This document shows positions 10,067-23,835 of a stretch of DNA of 64,000 nucleotides, one piece after another; the first letter of the stretch is position 1, and each line of letters starts with the position of its first letter. The notes below the pieces were generated by a model, which saw nothing but the letters and a program-made list of their open reading frames with translations, did not search any database and had not been told where the DNA came from. The position numbers and the translations under genes were made by a program. Origin of the DNA: Scedosporium boydii (lineage: Eukaryota > Ascomycota > Sordariomycetes > Microascales > Microascaceae); contig NJFT01000025.1 of the NCBI GenBank assembly GCA_002221725.1, forward strand, positions 62,001 to 126,000, read 5' to 3'.

Positions 10067-13000
10067 GATACCTTATTATATTAAAAACCTTATAGTTATA
10101 AATAAAAAACCTATAAATTAATTAAATAACTAATTAGCTTACTTAAAATAAAACTAAGTAAGGCCTAGAAAATAACTTAGCTACTAAATAATATTAACTA
10201 AAAAAGTTATTCTTAAGTAAGCTAAGAGCTTTTAAAATAATAATCTACTTTAAAGTACTTATTATAATAGATTTAAATTATCTACTAAGAGAAAAGAAGT
10301 ATAAGTAAGTATATATAAAAAGAGCTATAATAGCCTTTAAAACTCTACTAATAATAGAAGAAATGTTATAGCTTATATTTAAAGAATATTAAAAATATAG
10401 TAAAGTATTTATTAAAGAACTAGAAACTAAACTACTAAAATATAGTTAGTAAGATTATAAGATATCTTTAAAAAAAAGTATATAACTAAAGTTTATATCT
10501 ATTTATAACTTTAATAAAGTATAGCTTTAGATATTAAGGAAATATATTAAAAAGATATTAAAGAAAGGATATATCTAACTATTAATACTACTAGCTAGAT
10601 ATTTTATCCTTTTTATATTAAAAAAAATAAGAGATTATAGATATATATAAACTATTAGTAATTTAATGATATTATAATAAAAAACTAATATCTACGATTT
10701 TTAATTTCTAAATTATAAGATAAGTTCTAAAGAGCTTAGTAGTTTATAATACTAGACTTAAAGGAAATATATAACTTAATCTATATTAAGAAAAGTAATA
10801 ATAGAAGATAGCCTTTTAAACTTATTATAGCTACTTTAAATATATTTTTTAGATTAACTAATATTTTAATAAGCTTCTAAATAATAATTAATTATATATT
10901 ATAAAAATATTTAAACTAATTTATAATAACATACTTTAATAATATCTTTATTTACTTTAAAATATTAGAAAAATATAAAAATTATATATATAAGGTTCTC
11001 TAGAAAATAGAAAAGTAAACTTATTAGTTAAGATTATTAAGTATAAATTTTATAAATAAGAAGTAGATTTTCTTAGCTATATTATCTAATTAGATAAGAT
11101 CTAGATATAGAAATTAAAAGTTAAAGCTATCTTAAACTAGCTAGTATTAACTAATATTATAGAAATTAGAAGATTTTTTAGATTTTTTAACTTTTACTAT
11201 AGGTTTTTAAGAGATTATAGTAAAAAAGTTAAAGTACTTATTAATCTAATAAAGAAAGATACCCCTTTTAAGTAGAGACTTAAAAAATAGGAGGTATTTT
11301 AGGAGGCTAAGTAGATAGTAAGTAAGTAACTAGTACTTATTAAAGCTAACTTTATAAAACTATTTAAAATTAAAATAGATACTTTAGACTATAGTATTAG
11401 AGCCTAGCTTAGGTAATAAGATAAAAGTAATAAGGTCTAACTTATAGCTTTTATATCTAAAAAGCTTAATAAACTAGTATTATAATATATTATATTTTAT
11501 AAAGAACTAATAGCTATTATTAAAGCCTTTAAAGAATAGAGGTATTATTTAATTAATATTAAATATCTTATTATAGTCTATTTAAACTATAAAAACCTTA
11601 TAGGATTTATAATAACTAAGGAACTTAATAGATAATAAGTTTAATAAATAGAAGAACTATTAAAATATAACTTTTAAATTATATATATTAAAAGAAAAGA
11701 AAATAAGAAGGTAGATACTTTTAGCTATTACTTTAATTATTTTTAGAAAATACTAAAAAAGGTATAGACTATACTATATTAAGATAATAAAAATAATTTA
11801 TAGTAAGTTATAACTAGCTATTAAGTTAAATAAGACTAGAAAGTATTTAAGAAAATAAGAAGAAAATAAAAAGACTATAGGACCTTATACTATAAGAACT
11901 TTTTAAATTACTTTAATATAAAAAAATAAAATAGCCTATAATATTAAAATAGAAGGATAATAGTTACTAGCAACCTTATTAGCTATATTTTCTAAAAGAT
12001 ATATAAGTTACTATTATATAACTATCTAAGTTTTAAAAGAATATTTAAGATCTTTAAAAAAGATTATTAAATAAACTATAGCCTTAAAAGCTTTAAATAC
12101 TTAATTAAGATATATAAGTACTATATATAAAATAAGATATTATAATATAAGCTATATAGAAAACTGTAGCTTATCTTAATATTAGAAGTTGTTACTATAT
12201 TTAAGTAAAATAATATTATGAAAATATTATTATAAAATTAAAAGATATAAAATAAAAAGAAGTTATTTTAAAAAACTAGTTCTTAAAAAGAACTAGAATA
12301 AAAAGGCCTGGAAGGACTAGAACGTCAACCTAGCCTCTGAAAGAACTGGAAGAACTAGAATAGAAACCTCTAAAAGAACTAGAATAGAAACCTAGTCTCT
12401 AGAAGAACTAGAATAGAAACTTAGCCTCTAAAAGAACTAAAATAGAAACGTGGCTTCTAGAAGAACTAGAATAAGAAATCTAAAAATAACTTTCCGAGAA
12501 CTAAGAAATAAAAATAAAAACATGACATGTTCGATGACGTAAGTACTCGAACGATGTATTCGATAACGTGTTTGAGTTCTAGGGCATCTGAGAAGTAACG
12601 AAGTTACTTTTCGATCTTCCTATAAGAAGAAATCATCTATATATAGACCTGTTTCCTCCCCCTTTCCTTCTAGCTTTAGAAATAGAAGAATGAGGACTAT
12701 ATAAACACTATTCTAATATAATTACTTCTTTATACCTTTATTTTCCCTTTCTTCTACTTCTTTTTCTCCTTAAGAATTCTTAATAGTAAAAAAACTATTC
12801 TTCCTTTATTTCCTTTTATAACCTTAAGAGAAGTATTAAAGTAAAAGATTACTATTAATTTTATTATTAAGCTATCTAAGTTTAAAGACTTAGCTACTAA
12901 GATAAAGTATAATAATATTATAATAATAGTTAATAAACTAATAAAATATACTTATTTTATATTCTATAATAAAACTATAAAGGCTTTATAGTTTATTAAG

Positions 13001-13900
13001 CTATTTCTATAAATAGTAGTAGCTAATTATAACTTACTAGAAGAAATTAACTTAGATAGAAGTAGTATATTTATTTTATACTTTTAGTAAAGTTTATTAG
13101 ATAAAATAGAAATTAATTATAAGCTCTCTACTATATACTACCTAAAAATATAAAAGTAAGTTAAGTAAATAAACTAGATACTTAAAATATATTTATAGTA
13201 CTATATTAACTAAAAATAAAATAACTAAATATCTCTACTACTTCTAATATAAAGAGCTTATAATATAAATATATTAGAAAATATAAAGCTATTATTATTT
13301 TATATAAACTATAATATTAAACTCTAAGTAGGATTTAAGCTAATAGGAATAAAAACGTAAGTAAAATAAGTAATTATTACTATTAATAAAATAAAGAGGC
13401 TATATAAGTAGCTTATAGAAGAACTCTAGTTTATATAATAATATATAAAATATTATATAAACTAAAAATAGATTAAAGAACTAACTTTTAAAAGGGGGAG
13501 CAAGGTCTAGCTACTTTAAAAAAAGTTAGAAATAAAAAATCCCTAGATTAAGATAATATAACTAAGTAATAAATTTAATTACTAAAAACTAAGACTCTTC
13601 TTAGTTAAATATAAGGTCTTAAAAGTTAACTATAAGCTTAACCTACTAAATAGTATAGATAATTACCTAGTATTCTATATAGCTTTATTTAAATTAATAT
13701 ATAAAGATATACTACTTAGAAAATTAATATAAATAAAACTTAAAAAAAAGAAATCTTTAAAATAGAAAAAATCTTTAACTTCTAATACTACAAAGAAATT
13801 ATAAAATACTTAGTTAAATAGAAAAATTATAATAAAAATAAAAATACTTAAAAATTTATTAAATACTTAATAAAAAGCTAGTAATTCCTTACTATATTTT
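10067..13900 (+). mobile_element. RIP-degraded Gypsy chromovirus, copy 1
   Basis: When TAA and TAG are read as Gln or Trp, the plus strand gives reverse transcriptase (10,290-11,030), the FYYRFLRDYSKK segment near 11,190, RNase H (YIIFYKELIAIIKAFKEQRY near 11,490), the integrase core (12,840-12,990) and a C-terminal chromodomain (about 13,745-13,880, YLVKQKNYNKNKN). Gag and protease are missing from this copy, which starts directly after LTR-A. A minus-strand LTR-A is inserted at 12,190-12,829. No frame is functional. Confidence 0.85.
12190..12829 (-). mobile_element. LTR-A inserted in the integrase region of Gypsy copy 1
   Basis: This 640-bp LTR starts with tgttactata on the plus strand. 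A five-base duplication gaagt stands at 12,185-12,189 and 12,830-12,834. In copy 3 (about 27,285) the same integrase sequence is uninterrupted, so the insertion site is clear. It is a solo LTR, because no internal region accompanies it. Confidence 0.8.
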
Positions 13901-14650
13901 ACTAGGAAAATCTAGTAAAACTAAAGAACTTAAGTTTATAAAACTACTTTCTAAACCTAAAGAGAACTAGTTAATAAAATTAGAAACCTTAAAAGATTAA
14001 ATATCCTCTACTATATAAGCCTCTTAAATAGAAAGATAAATACTATTCTCCTTATCTAAACTCTAGATCCCCCTTCTAAATATCCTAGAAATTTTTACTT
14101 TAATATTTTTCTTTATTTAATAGATATATACTAAGTAGTTTACTACTATTGATAACTATATTTAAAGAATAAATAATATCTTCTCTACTTTAATTTCCTC
14201 TTTCTTTAACTTCTTTTATTTTTATAAAAGATAAGTAACTAGAAAATAATAAGTTAGTTACTAAAAAAGAAGATAAGGGAAGAAGTAAACTTATAAGTTA
14301 AAGCTATAAAGACTTTATTATATAATCTACTCTATTATATATATTCTATATATTAAGAAGACTTCTTACTTATTATATATACTTTATTATTTTTAAAATA
14401 ATATATATATATAATATTTTAGTCTTAATACCTAATAATTTAATTATATTAGCTAAGTTTAGATAATTATAAGAAGACTTAAAAAAAAACTTATAAAAGT
14501 AATTAAATATAATAATAGATATATTAAAATAATAAAAAGGAAAGTTATAAAAAGAACTTATAAAAAATATAAATTAATAACTAAAAGGTTTACTTATAAG
14601 TCTTTAAAGACAAGGACTAGAAGAGGGGAAGTATTATATTATAATTATAT
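13901..14650 (+). repeat. LTR-C element, first part
   Basis: From about 14,100 the sequence matches the reverse complement of 24,281-24,790. Together with 15,218-15,680 it forms one repeat that LTR-A (14,651-15,217) has split. 13,901-14,100 is transitional AT-rich DNA after the chromodomain of Gypsy copy 1. Confidence 0.65.
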
Positions 14651-15217
14651 TCTTAAGGTTATAAAGGGAAATGAAAGAAGGATAGTTTTTTACTATTAAG
14701 AATTTTTTAAGAAAAAAAAGAAGTAAAAGAAAGGAAAAATAAAGGTATAAAGAAGTAATTATATTAGAATAGTATCTATGTAGTCCTATTTTTTTCTTCT
14801 AAAGCTAGAAGGAAAGGAGGAGGAAACGGGTTTATATATAGACGATTTCTTCCTATAAAAAGATTAAAAAGTGACTTCGTTACTTCTCAGATGCCCCAGA
14901 GCTCGAACACGTCATCGAACACATCGTTCGAGTACTTACGTCATCAAATATATCATGTTTTTATTTTTATTTCTTAGTTCTCGGAAAGTTATTTTTAGGT
15001 TTCTTATTTTAGTTCTTCTAGAAGCCACGTTTCTATTTTAGTTCTTTTAAAAGCTAAGTTTCTATTCTAGTTCTTTTAGAAGTTTCTATTCTAGTTCTTC
15101 TAGTTCTTCTAGAGGCTGGGTTTCTGTTTTTAGAATAACTTCTTTTTATTTTTTATTTTATATCTTTTAATTTTATAATATTTCTTTATAATATTATTTT
15201 ACTTAAATATAGTAATA
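14651..15217 (+). mobile_element. LTR-A inserted in LTR-C repeat
   Basis: This 567-bp LTR is flanked by tatat on both sides (14,646-14,650 and 15,218-15,222). The inverted copy of the host repeat near 24,270-24,300 lacks the LTR and serves as an empty-site control. Confidence 0.8.
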
Positions 15218-15680
15218 TATATATAGCTAGAAAAGAGGCTAGGTAGTTAAAAGTAGTAGAAAAATGTTAAATTATAGAACTATAATAAGATTATAGGAAT
15301 AAGAATTACCTATATAGAATTATAATAAGCTATAAGTAATTTAAGTTATATAAAATTATAATAAGCTAAAAGTAATTTAAGTTAAGTAAGATTATAGTAA
15401 GTTAAGCTAATCTAAGGAAAGCTTAGAAGGAAATATCTATATAAAGCTATAATCACTTCTATATATCTAGTTTATCTTTTAAGACTCTCTAGTAGTTAAT
15501 ATAAGTATAACTATAACCTATACTTATATATATATACTTCTATTATATTATTATAAATATTACTTAATTACCTTATTTCCTACTAACAGGCCCCCTACGA
15601 CCCTGACACTTGCTATACTTACTTAATATCTATTAATTAATTAGTTCTCTAGTATTAGAAATATAATATATTAGGAAAAC
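15218..15680 (+). repeat. LTR-C element, second part
   Basis: This matches the reverse complement of 23,836-24,280, including the less mutated patch aacaggccccctacgaccct (15,586-15,605). The end ctattaattaattagttct is shared with the copies at 29.3-30.1 kb. It behaves like an LTR or a solo LTR of a second family. Confidence 0.65.
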
Positions 15681-15713
15681 TTAGAGGTAGATATTTACTT
15701 TTATATAGGAATA

Positions 15714-17526
15714 TCTTAAAATTATAAAGAAGTAATTATATTAAAATGATATCTATATAGTCCTTATTTTTTTATTTCTAAAGCTAGAAGGAAAGAGGAA
15801 GGAAATAGGTTTATATATAGATAATTTCTTTATATAAAAAAATTAAAAAGTAACTTTATAACTTTTTAGATACTTAAAACTCGAATATACTATTAAATAT
15901 ATTATATAAGTACTTATATTATTAAATATATTATATTTTTATTTTAGTTTTTTCTAAGGCCAGGTTTCTATTCTACTTCTAATAAGGATTAGAAATGTTA
16001 AATTATAAAGTAACGACCTACTTTCTCTACTATTACTAGTTATAGTACTTTTATATACTAATTACTAGTAAAAATACTATAAATAGTAATATATATATAA
16101 AAGAAGAATTATAAGAGATTTAATAATTTCCTCCCTAAGTTAAGTTATAATATATAATTGTAAATAAAATACTATACTATAATTCTTATAATACCTCTTT
16201 ATATACTACTATAATAAAAATACCTTACTTGTAATAAGAGGATTATAGCTAAAGCTCTTTATTTTTATAGAAAGTTTATATATAAAGTTATTATATAGAA
16301 GATATAGAAGACTTTATAATAAATCTAAGATGCTTATATCTTTCTACTAATATTATAAAAGAATAAGTAGAGGTATAAAGTAATTAGGCTAGAACTAAGA
16401 GAGCAGCTATATATCTAAATAGAAGAAGACTCTTAATAATATAAAATTCTTTAAAATAACTTATACTTTTATATTCTAAAACCTCTTTCTTCCTTTAGCT
16501 TAATAGTTCTAAAAATAGTATTATAAACTCTTAGTTTCTAATAGCAAATTTAACTATAGAAAGTTAAACTTTTTAAAATTTATTATATAGCTTACCTTAT
16601 CTTTATAAAAGAATAGCTCTACTTATACCTAAGATTAGAAAACTAAGATAATATTCTCTTCTTAGATGAAATGTAAGTAGTTAATAATATTTATTTTCGA
16701 TATTAGATTATAATATATAACTATAAAGACTTATAGAAATATACCCTCTTTTACTATTACTATCTAAAGAGATAGATATTCTTAGGTTGCTTTACTAGTA
16801 TATAGAAAGGGCCTGGGCTCTTCTAAGAAAAGGAATAGAATAGGATATTAGTAGAACTTTATATTAAATATTAGCTACCTATTACTACTATCTTCTTCTA
16901 TAAAAATAAGCTCGATCTTTACTAGTAAAATAATACTCCTACCTATTAAGCCTATATTACTATATAAGCCCTAAGAAAAATAAGGATTCTAATAATAAGA
17001 TAGCTTATAAATAGTCTAGATTTAAACCTTATTAAAAATGTCTAGGCTATATTAAAGTTAGAAGTAGTAGAAATAAATAATATCTAAGTATTAGATCTAC
17101 TATAGCTTTATAAGACTATAATATAGGTATAGGTAACTATAATATCTAAGACTTTACTTATATTATTATAAAGTATAATATAGTAATTAATAAAAGTAAT
17201 AGAGAATAATAGTAGAAGTATATATATATAATTTTATATATAGATTTTATATAGTTTTAAGTACTATTATATTCTATACTTAGTTTAGCTAAGTATATAT
17301 TTAATATTTTTAATCCTTATTAGAAGTAGTTTTTTTAGAAGCTAGGTTCCTTTCTAGTTCTTCTAGGCCTATATTCTAGTTCTTTTAGAAGCTAGATTTC
17401 TTTTTAGTTCTTCTAAGCTTATATTTTAGTTCTTCTAAAAACTAGTTTTTTAAAATAACTTCTTTTTATTTTATATTTTTATTTTCTTTTCTTTATAAAT
17501 TTATTTTATATTTAAATATAGTAATA
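15714..17526 (+). mobile_element. LTR-A split by a Tc1/mariner element
   Basis: The left part (15,714-15,975) and right part (17,327-17,526) together give an LTR-A. They are separated by a 1,351-bp insertion at a TA. Confidence 0.75.
15976..17326 (+). mobile_element. RIP-degraded Tc1/mariner transposon
   Basis: Terminal inverted repeats of about 33 bases (cttctaataaggatta at the left end, its reverse complement at the right) are flanked by TA duplications (15,974-15,975 and 17,327-17,328). With TAA/TAG read as Gln/Trp, the frame near 16,915-17,180 reads LYQQNNTPTYQAYI followed by SLDLNLIKNVW. These match the QDNAPxHxA and SPDLNPIENxW blocks of DD34D transposases. The second aspartate has become asparagine (G to A), and stops are everywhere, so the element is dead. 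The N-terminal helix-turn-helix part (16,200-16,600) is not clearly readable. Confidence 0.85.
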
Positions 17527-19134
17527 CTAGTTATTCTATTTAAGATAATTAAATATTTAATATACCTTCTAATATTATAGTTTAAAAAATTAGTAGTTAT
17601 ATTTAATAAAAGTAAGAAGATCTTCTAATATTTAAAAATATAGTAGTATATTATTTTTATAACTTTTAGAGCTTAATATTAACTTTATATAAAGCTTATT
17701 AGATTTTTTACTTTTTAAAAATATTATTAAGAAAAATCTTATTTTTATTTTTAATTACTTAATACTAGTTAAAACTTTATTTTAAATAGTATTTCTTTTT
17801 AACTTTTTAATATAGTATTTTAGAGTTTTATATTAAATAACTTAGATAAGGTCTAGAAAAAGTAGTCCTCTAGTAAGTTAGGTTTATTTAAGCTTATCTA
17901 TCTATTAAAAAAGTATTATATAGTTATCTACTATAAGAGTAGATTTTTATAATAGAGGTCTTACCTAAAGAGTAAAAGTGCCTTCTAAAGGAGATAAAAT
18001 ATCTATAGCTTATAAATCTTAAATAGTTTTAAAGATAACTATCTTCTTAGATAGTATATATCTTAGTTATTTTTAAGATAGAGAAGATATCTTTATTAAA
18101 GTATAAACTAAAAAATTATATTAATATTACTTATAGATAATAAAGAAACTTAATTAAAGATAAGCTTCTTTATATAGTTATAAATTAAAGAGTATTTAGG
18201 GTCTAGTTATAAAGATAATAGATTCTAATTATAGAATTACTAATAAGACTTTAGCTTAAAAAATAATCTTAAATTATTTTTAAACTTCTTTTTTTATTTC
18301 TTAAAAGTTTTATTAGTTTTTTTTTTTTTTTTTAGCTATTTAAAACCTATTCTTAGATTATATAATTATCTTATATTTAGCTCTTAGTAAAGCTAATTAC
18401 TTTTATTACTTCTTCTTTAAAGCTAATGATACTTTTAGTCTAGTTATAGTATATTTAAAGTTCTTATAAAACTTTTCTATAACCTATCCTATAATATTCT
18501 TTAATAACTATAGAGCTTACCTTTAAGTATATTTTAAGTCCTCTCTAGTAGTACTTCTTATAATATTTAATATATAAGTAATTATTAATTTTATAAATAA
18601 TTTATTAATAAATATTAATTGTAAATAAATAAATTATATTTTTTTTATTTTTATAATTATAAATTATTACTTATATTTAATAATTAAATAATATATTAAA
18701 AATAATAATAATAATAATATTTTATTAAAAGTAAATAATATAATTTAATAACTTAAATAATATTATATTATTTACTTATAAGAAAATTAATTATAATTGA
18801 AAATTATATAAAAAACTAGTTTAATAATTATTAAAATAATCTAGTAATTAAATAGAATACTAAGAAGTTAATAATTAATTAAAATCTATATTATAAAATA
18901 TTATATTAAAAAGAAAAAAATATATAAAAATAAAAAAAGGAATATTAAAAAGTATAATAAAAAACTTATATTATAATAATATTTTAGTTATTAAAATAAT
19001 TAATTATTTATAATTATAATATTACTTTTTACTTACTTTTATATTATTTAATTTTTTAAAAAATCTATTTTATAAAATAGAAACTATTATTTTTTTATAT
19101 ATAAGTAAGATTTTAAATATATAATATTTTAAAC
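17527..19134. other. AT-rich relic DNA with the mutated copy of the 2.5-3.0 kb repeat
   Basis: 18,110-18,575 is the heavily mutated counterpart of 2,545-2,975. The rest (17,527-18,109 and 18,576-19,134) is near-pure A/T with no readable motif. Confidence 0.6.
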
Positions 19135-19710
19135 TATTACTATATTTAAGTAAAATAATATTATAAAGAAATATTATAAAATATAAAATAAAAAGAAGTT
19201 ATTTTAAAAAAAACTAGTTCTTAAAAAAACTAGAATAAAGGCTTAGAAGAACTAGAATAGAAACCTAGCCTCTAGAAGAACTAGAAGAACTAGAATAGAA
19301 ACTTAGCTTCTAAAAGAACTAAAATAGAAATATAGCTTTTAGAAAAACTAGAATAAGAAACCTAAAAATAACTTTCCGAGAACTAAGAAATAATAATAAA
19401 AACATAATATATTCGATAACGTAAGTACTCGAATAATGTATTCGATGGCGTATTTAAGCTCTAGCGTATCTAAGAAGTAACGAAGTCACTTTTTAATCTT
19501 TTTTATAGGAAAAAATCATCTATATATAGACCTATTTCCTCCCCCTTTCCTTCTAGCTTTAGAAATAGAAGAATAAGGACTATATAAATATTATTCTAAT
19601 ATAATTACTTCTTTATACTTTTATTTTTCCTTTCTTTTACCTCTTTTTTCTTTAAGAATTTCTAATAGTAAAAAATTATTTCTCTTTTATTTCTTTATAT
19701 AACCTTAAGA
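19135..19710 (-). mobile_element. LTR-A, minus orientation
   Basis: A 576-bp inverted LTR-A with the conserved patch gaagtaacgaagtcac and the short agaactagaa repeats. I see no clear target duplication. Plus-strand Gypsy gag sequence follows directly. Confidence 0.75.
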
Positions 19711-22700
19711 ATAAAATATTATACTAAAGAATACTAGATAAGGTATAAACTAAAACTAGGATATAAGAGACCTAATAGAAAGAAGCTTAGTTTTAAACCT
19801 ATATCTAAAGGAAAAACTTAATAACTAAAAGCTAATATTATTAATTACAAAATCTTATCCTAGACTATATACTATAATAATAGCTATAGTACTTATTATA
19901 GTAAAAAAGAAGGAGCTAGATAGTATTTTAAGAAACTTTAAATATTTAGAATAATAAAATAAGAATAAATATCTTACCTTCCTAAAATTTAAAAACAAAT
20001 TAAGAAAATTAGAATAAAATTATTAAAAAAAATATAAAATACTATATTAAAGCAACTTATTATATAAAAAACATTACTAGAAAGTCTACTATTACTATTA
20101 TTAGATACTTAAATTCTTATAATAGTATAAGTACTTATAAGACTTATAGTAACTATATTAAAAATAGGAAAAAGTTTATTAAGTTAAAAAAGAGCTAGAA
20201 AAAAAAAACACTTAACTAATATTTATACCTGTTAGAAAAAGACTTAAATATTATATAAGTATATAAAGAAGTAGTCTAAAGAATAGAAAAGCTAAGAAGA
20301 TAATCTTTATTCTAGCTTATATACTTAAGTATTCTAAAAGGCTTTAACTAGGCCTAGGGAAAAACTAAAAAGGAGGTCTAAATATAGATATATAAAAATA
20401 TATTAAGTCTATTAGAAACTAATAAAGAATCTAAGAAAGAACCTCTAAGAGCTAAAGAAAAAAAAAGATAAGATACTAGTTAAAGACTTAGATACCCTCT
20501 TTAGTACCTAAGACCCTAAAAACAAAACCTAGAAAAAATAGAAATAATCTATAAAAAAATAAAAATAATAAACTAACTAAAAAAAAGCTATAAAGGGTAA
20601 GCCCCCTTTACCTAATATAAGAAAATAGATAGAAGTTAAATATCCTATAAAAAACTAAACTAGTACTATAATAATAAACTAAGAAGTATTATATTAGACC
20701 TTATTAACTTCTAAGTATAAGTTAACTAGTTATAATATACTCTCTATAATAAAGATTTAAAAGTTAAATTCTAATAGTAGATTAATAACCTAGAAAAATA
20801 AATTAACTTTATAAAGGAAGTAAGACTTAAGATAGAAAGTAAGGTAGTTAAGCTTAAAACTACTATAGAAAGCTTTATAGAAGACCTTTAGTACTAAGTC
20901 TACCTCCTTAAAACCTAGTAAAGACTTACTACTAGGATAGCAGAAATAAAGTAAAAGAATTTCCCTAAGCTCTAGAAGCTATAAGGAGAAATTAAAGAGA
21001 CTACTAATAGTCTATAATAGTAAAGTCTAGAAGTTAATAATTAAAAAATAGAACTAGTAAAATAATAGTTTACTTATAAATAAAAAATATTTAAGTATAA
21101 GTAATCTATTAATTAACTATAAAATAATATTTTAAAACTCTAAAAATAACTTAAGATAAGGTAATAATTAGTTATTAAGGAAATTACTTAAAAAATAAGA
21201 CTAGGACCTAAAAGAAAAATATAGAAAATAAATATTATAGAAATATAGTAAATCTACTATTTAAAAGTACTTATTACCTTAGCTAACTAAGAGTTTATAG
21301 CTCTAGTAGATAGTAGAGTATAAGGGAATTTTATTTTACTTATAATTATTAACAAACTAGAGCTACTATAGATAGAAAAATACTAGCTATATATCCTAAA
21401 TATATATAATAGAATACTAATAGACTATAAAAATAAAGTAGTTAGTATAAAGACTATATACCTTTATATTACTATTACTAAATAAGTTAACTATATTTTT
21501 TTTAATATTACTAAGATTACTAGATACCCTCTTATATTAAAGACCTTATAGCTATAAATAAAAAACTTATAGATTAATTAAGTAACTAATTAGCTTACTT
21601 AAAATAAAACTAAGTAAGGCCTAGGAAATAACTTAGCTACTAAGTAATATTAACTAGAAAAGTTACTTTTAAGTAAGCTAAGAGCTTTTAAGATAATAAT
21701 CTACTTTAAAGTACTTACTATAAGAGATTTAAATTATTTATTAAAAGGAAGAAAGTATAAATAAGTATATATAATAAGAGCTATAATAGCTTTTAAAACC
21801 CTACTAATAGTAGAAGAGATATTATAGCTTATATCTAAGAAATACTAGAAATATAGTAAAGTATTTACTAAAAAACTAGAAACTAAACTACTAGAATATA
21901 GCTAGTAAGATTATAAGATATCTTTAAAAGAAAGTATATAACTAAGGTTTATACCTATCTATAATCTTAATAAAGTATAGCTTTAGGTATTTAAGAAATA
22001 TATTAAAAAGATACTAAAGAAAAGATATATCTAACTATTAATATTACTAGCTAGATACTCTATCTTTTTTATATTAAAGAAAAATAAAAGATTATAAATA
22101 TATATAAACTATTAATAACTTAATAATATTATAATAAAAAACTAATATTTATTACTTCTAATTTTTAAACTATAAAATAGGCTTTAAGAAGTATAATAGT
22201 TTATAATATTAGACCTAAAAAAATATATAACTTAATCTATATTAAAGAAGATAATAAATAAAAAATAGCCTTTTAAATTTATTATAGCTACTTTAAGTAC
22301 TTAGTTATACCTTTTAGATTAATTAATACTCTAGTAAGGTTTTAGATAATAATTAACTATATACTATAAAAATATTTAGACTAATTTATAATAATATACT
22401 TTAATAATATCTTTATTTACTTTAAGATAATAAAAGAATATAAGAAATATATATATAAAGTCCTTTAAAAACTAGAATAGGTAAACCTACTAGTTAAGAT
22501 TACTAAATATAAATTCTATAAATAAGAAGTAGATTTCCTTAGCTATACTATCTAATTAAGTAAGATCTAGATATAGAAATTAAAGGTTAAGGCTATCTTA
22601 GACTAGCTAATACTAACTAATATTATAGAAGTTAGAGAATTCCTTAAATTCCTTAACTTCTACTATAGATTTTTAAAAAAACTATAGTAAGAAAGTTAAA

Positions 22701-23835
22701 GTATTTACTAATCTAATAAAGAAAAAAACTCCTTTTAAGTAAGGACTTAAGAAATAAAAAGTATTTTAGGAAGCTAAGTAAGTAGTAAATAAGTAACTAG
22801 TACTTATTAAAGCTAACTTTATATAACTATTTAAAGTTAAGATAGATAGATACCTTAGACTATAGTATTATAGCCTAGCTTAAATAATAAAATAAAAATA
22901 ATAAAGTTTAACTAATAGTATTTATATCTAAAAAACTTAGTAGACTAGTATTATAATATACTATACTTAATAAAGAACTTATAGCTATTATTAAAGCTTT
23001 TAAAGAATAAAGATATTACTTAATTAATATTAAATACCTTATTATAGTTTACTTAGACTATAAAAACTTTATAAGGTTTATAATAACTAAAAAACTTAAC
23101 TAATAACAAGTTTAGTAGGTAGAAGAGCTATTAGAATATAACTTCTAAATCATATATATTAAAGGAAAAGAAAATAAAAAAGTAGATACTCTTAGCTAAT
23201 ATTCTAACTACTTTTAAAAGATATTTAAAAAAGTATAAACTATATTATACTAAGATAATAAAGGTAACTTATAATAAGTTATAGTAAGCTATTAAGTTAA
23301 GTAGAACTAGAAACTACTTAAAGAAATAAGGAAATAATAAAAAGGCTATAGAACCTTATACTATAAAAACTATTTAAACTACCTTAATATAAGAAAATAA
23401 AGTAGCCTATAATATTAAAATAGAAAACTAATAATTACTAGTAAACTTACTAGCTATATCTTTTAAGAAATATATAAGTTACTATTATATAGTTACCTAA
23501 GCTTTAAAAGAATACTTAAGATTTTTAAAAGAAGCTATTAGATAAATTATAACTTTAAAAGCCTTAAATACTTAATTAAAATATATAAGTACTATATATA
23601 AAATAAAATATTATAATATAAGCTATATAGAAAACTATAGCCTATATTAGTACTAAAAGTACTATAATAGAAGATTACTATTAATTTTATTATTAAACTA
23701 TTTAAATCTAAAAACCTAGCTACTAAAATAAAGTATAATAATATTATAGTAGTAGTTAATAAGCTAATAAAATATACTTATTTTATATTCTATAATAAAG
23801 CTATAAAAATACTATAGTTTACTAAGCTATATTAT
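19711..23835 (+). mobile_element. RIP-degraded Gypsy chromovirus, copy 2 (gag to integrase)
   Basis: This copy is the most complete at its 5' side. A gag-like polar region covers about 19,750-21,200. A retropepsin site reads ALVDSRVQGNFI near 21,290-21,330; family members have DSGAxGNFI, and GGA to AGA is a RIP-type change. Reverse transcriptase lies at 21,780-22,500, RNase H near 22,840-23,180 and the start of integrase at 23,640-23,830. It is truncated by the LTR-C repeat at 23,836, so integrase end and chromodomain are missing. Confidence 0.85.
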
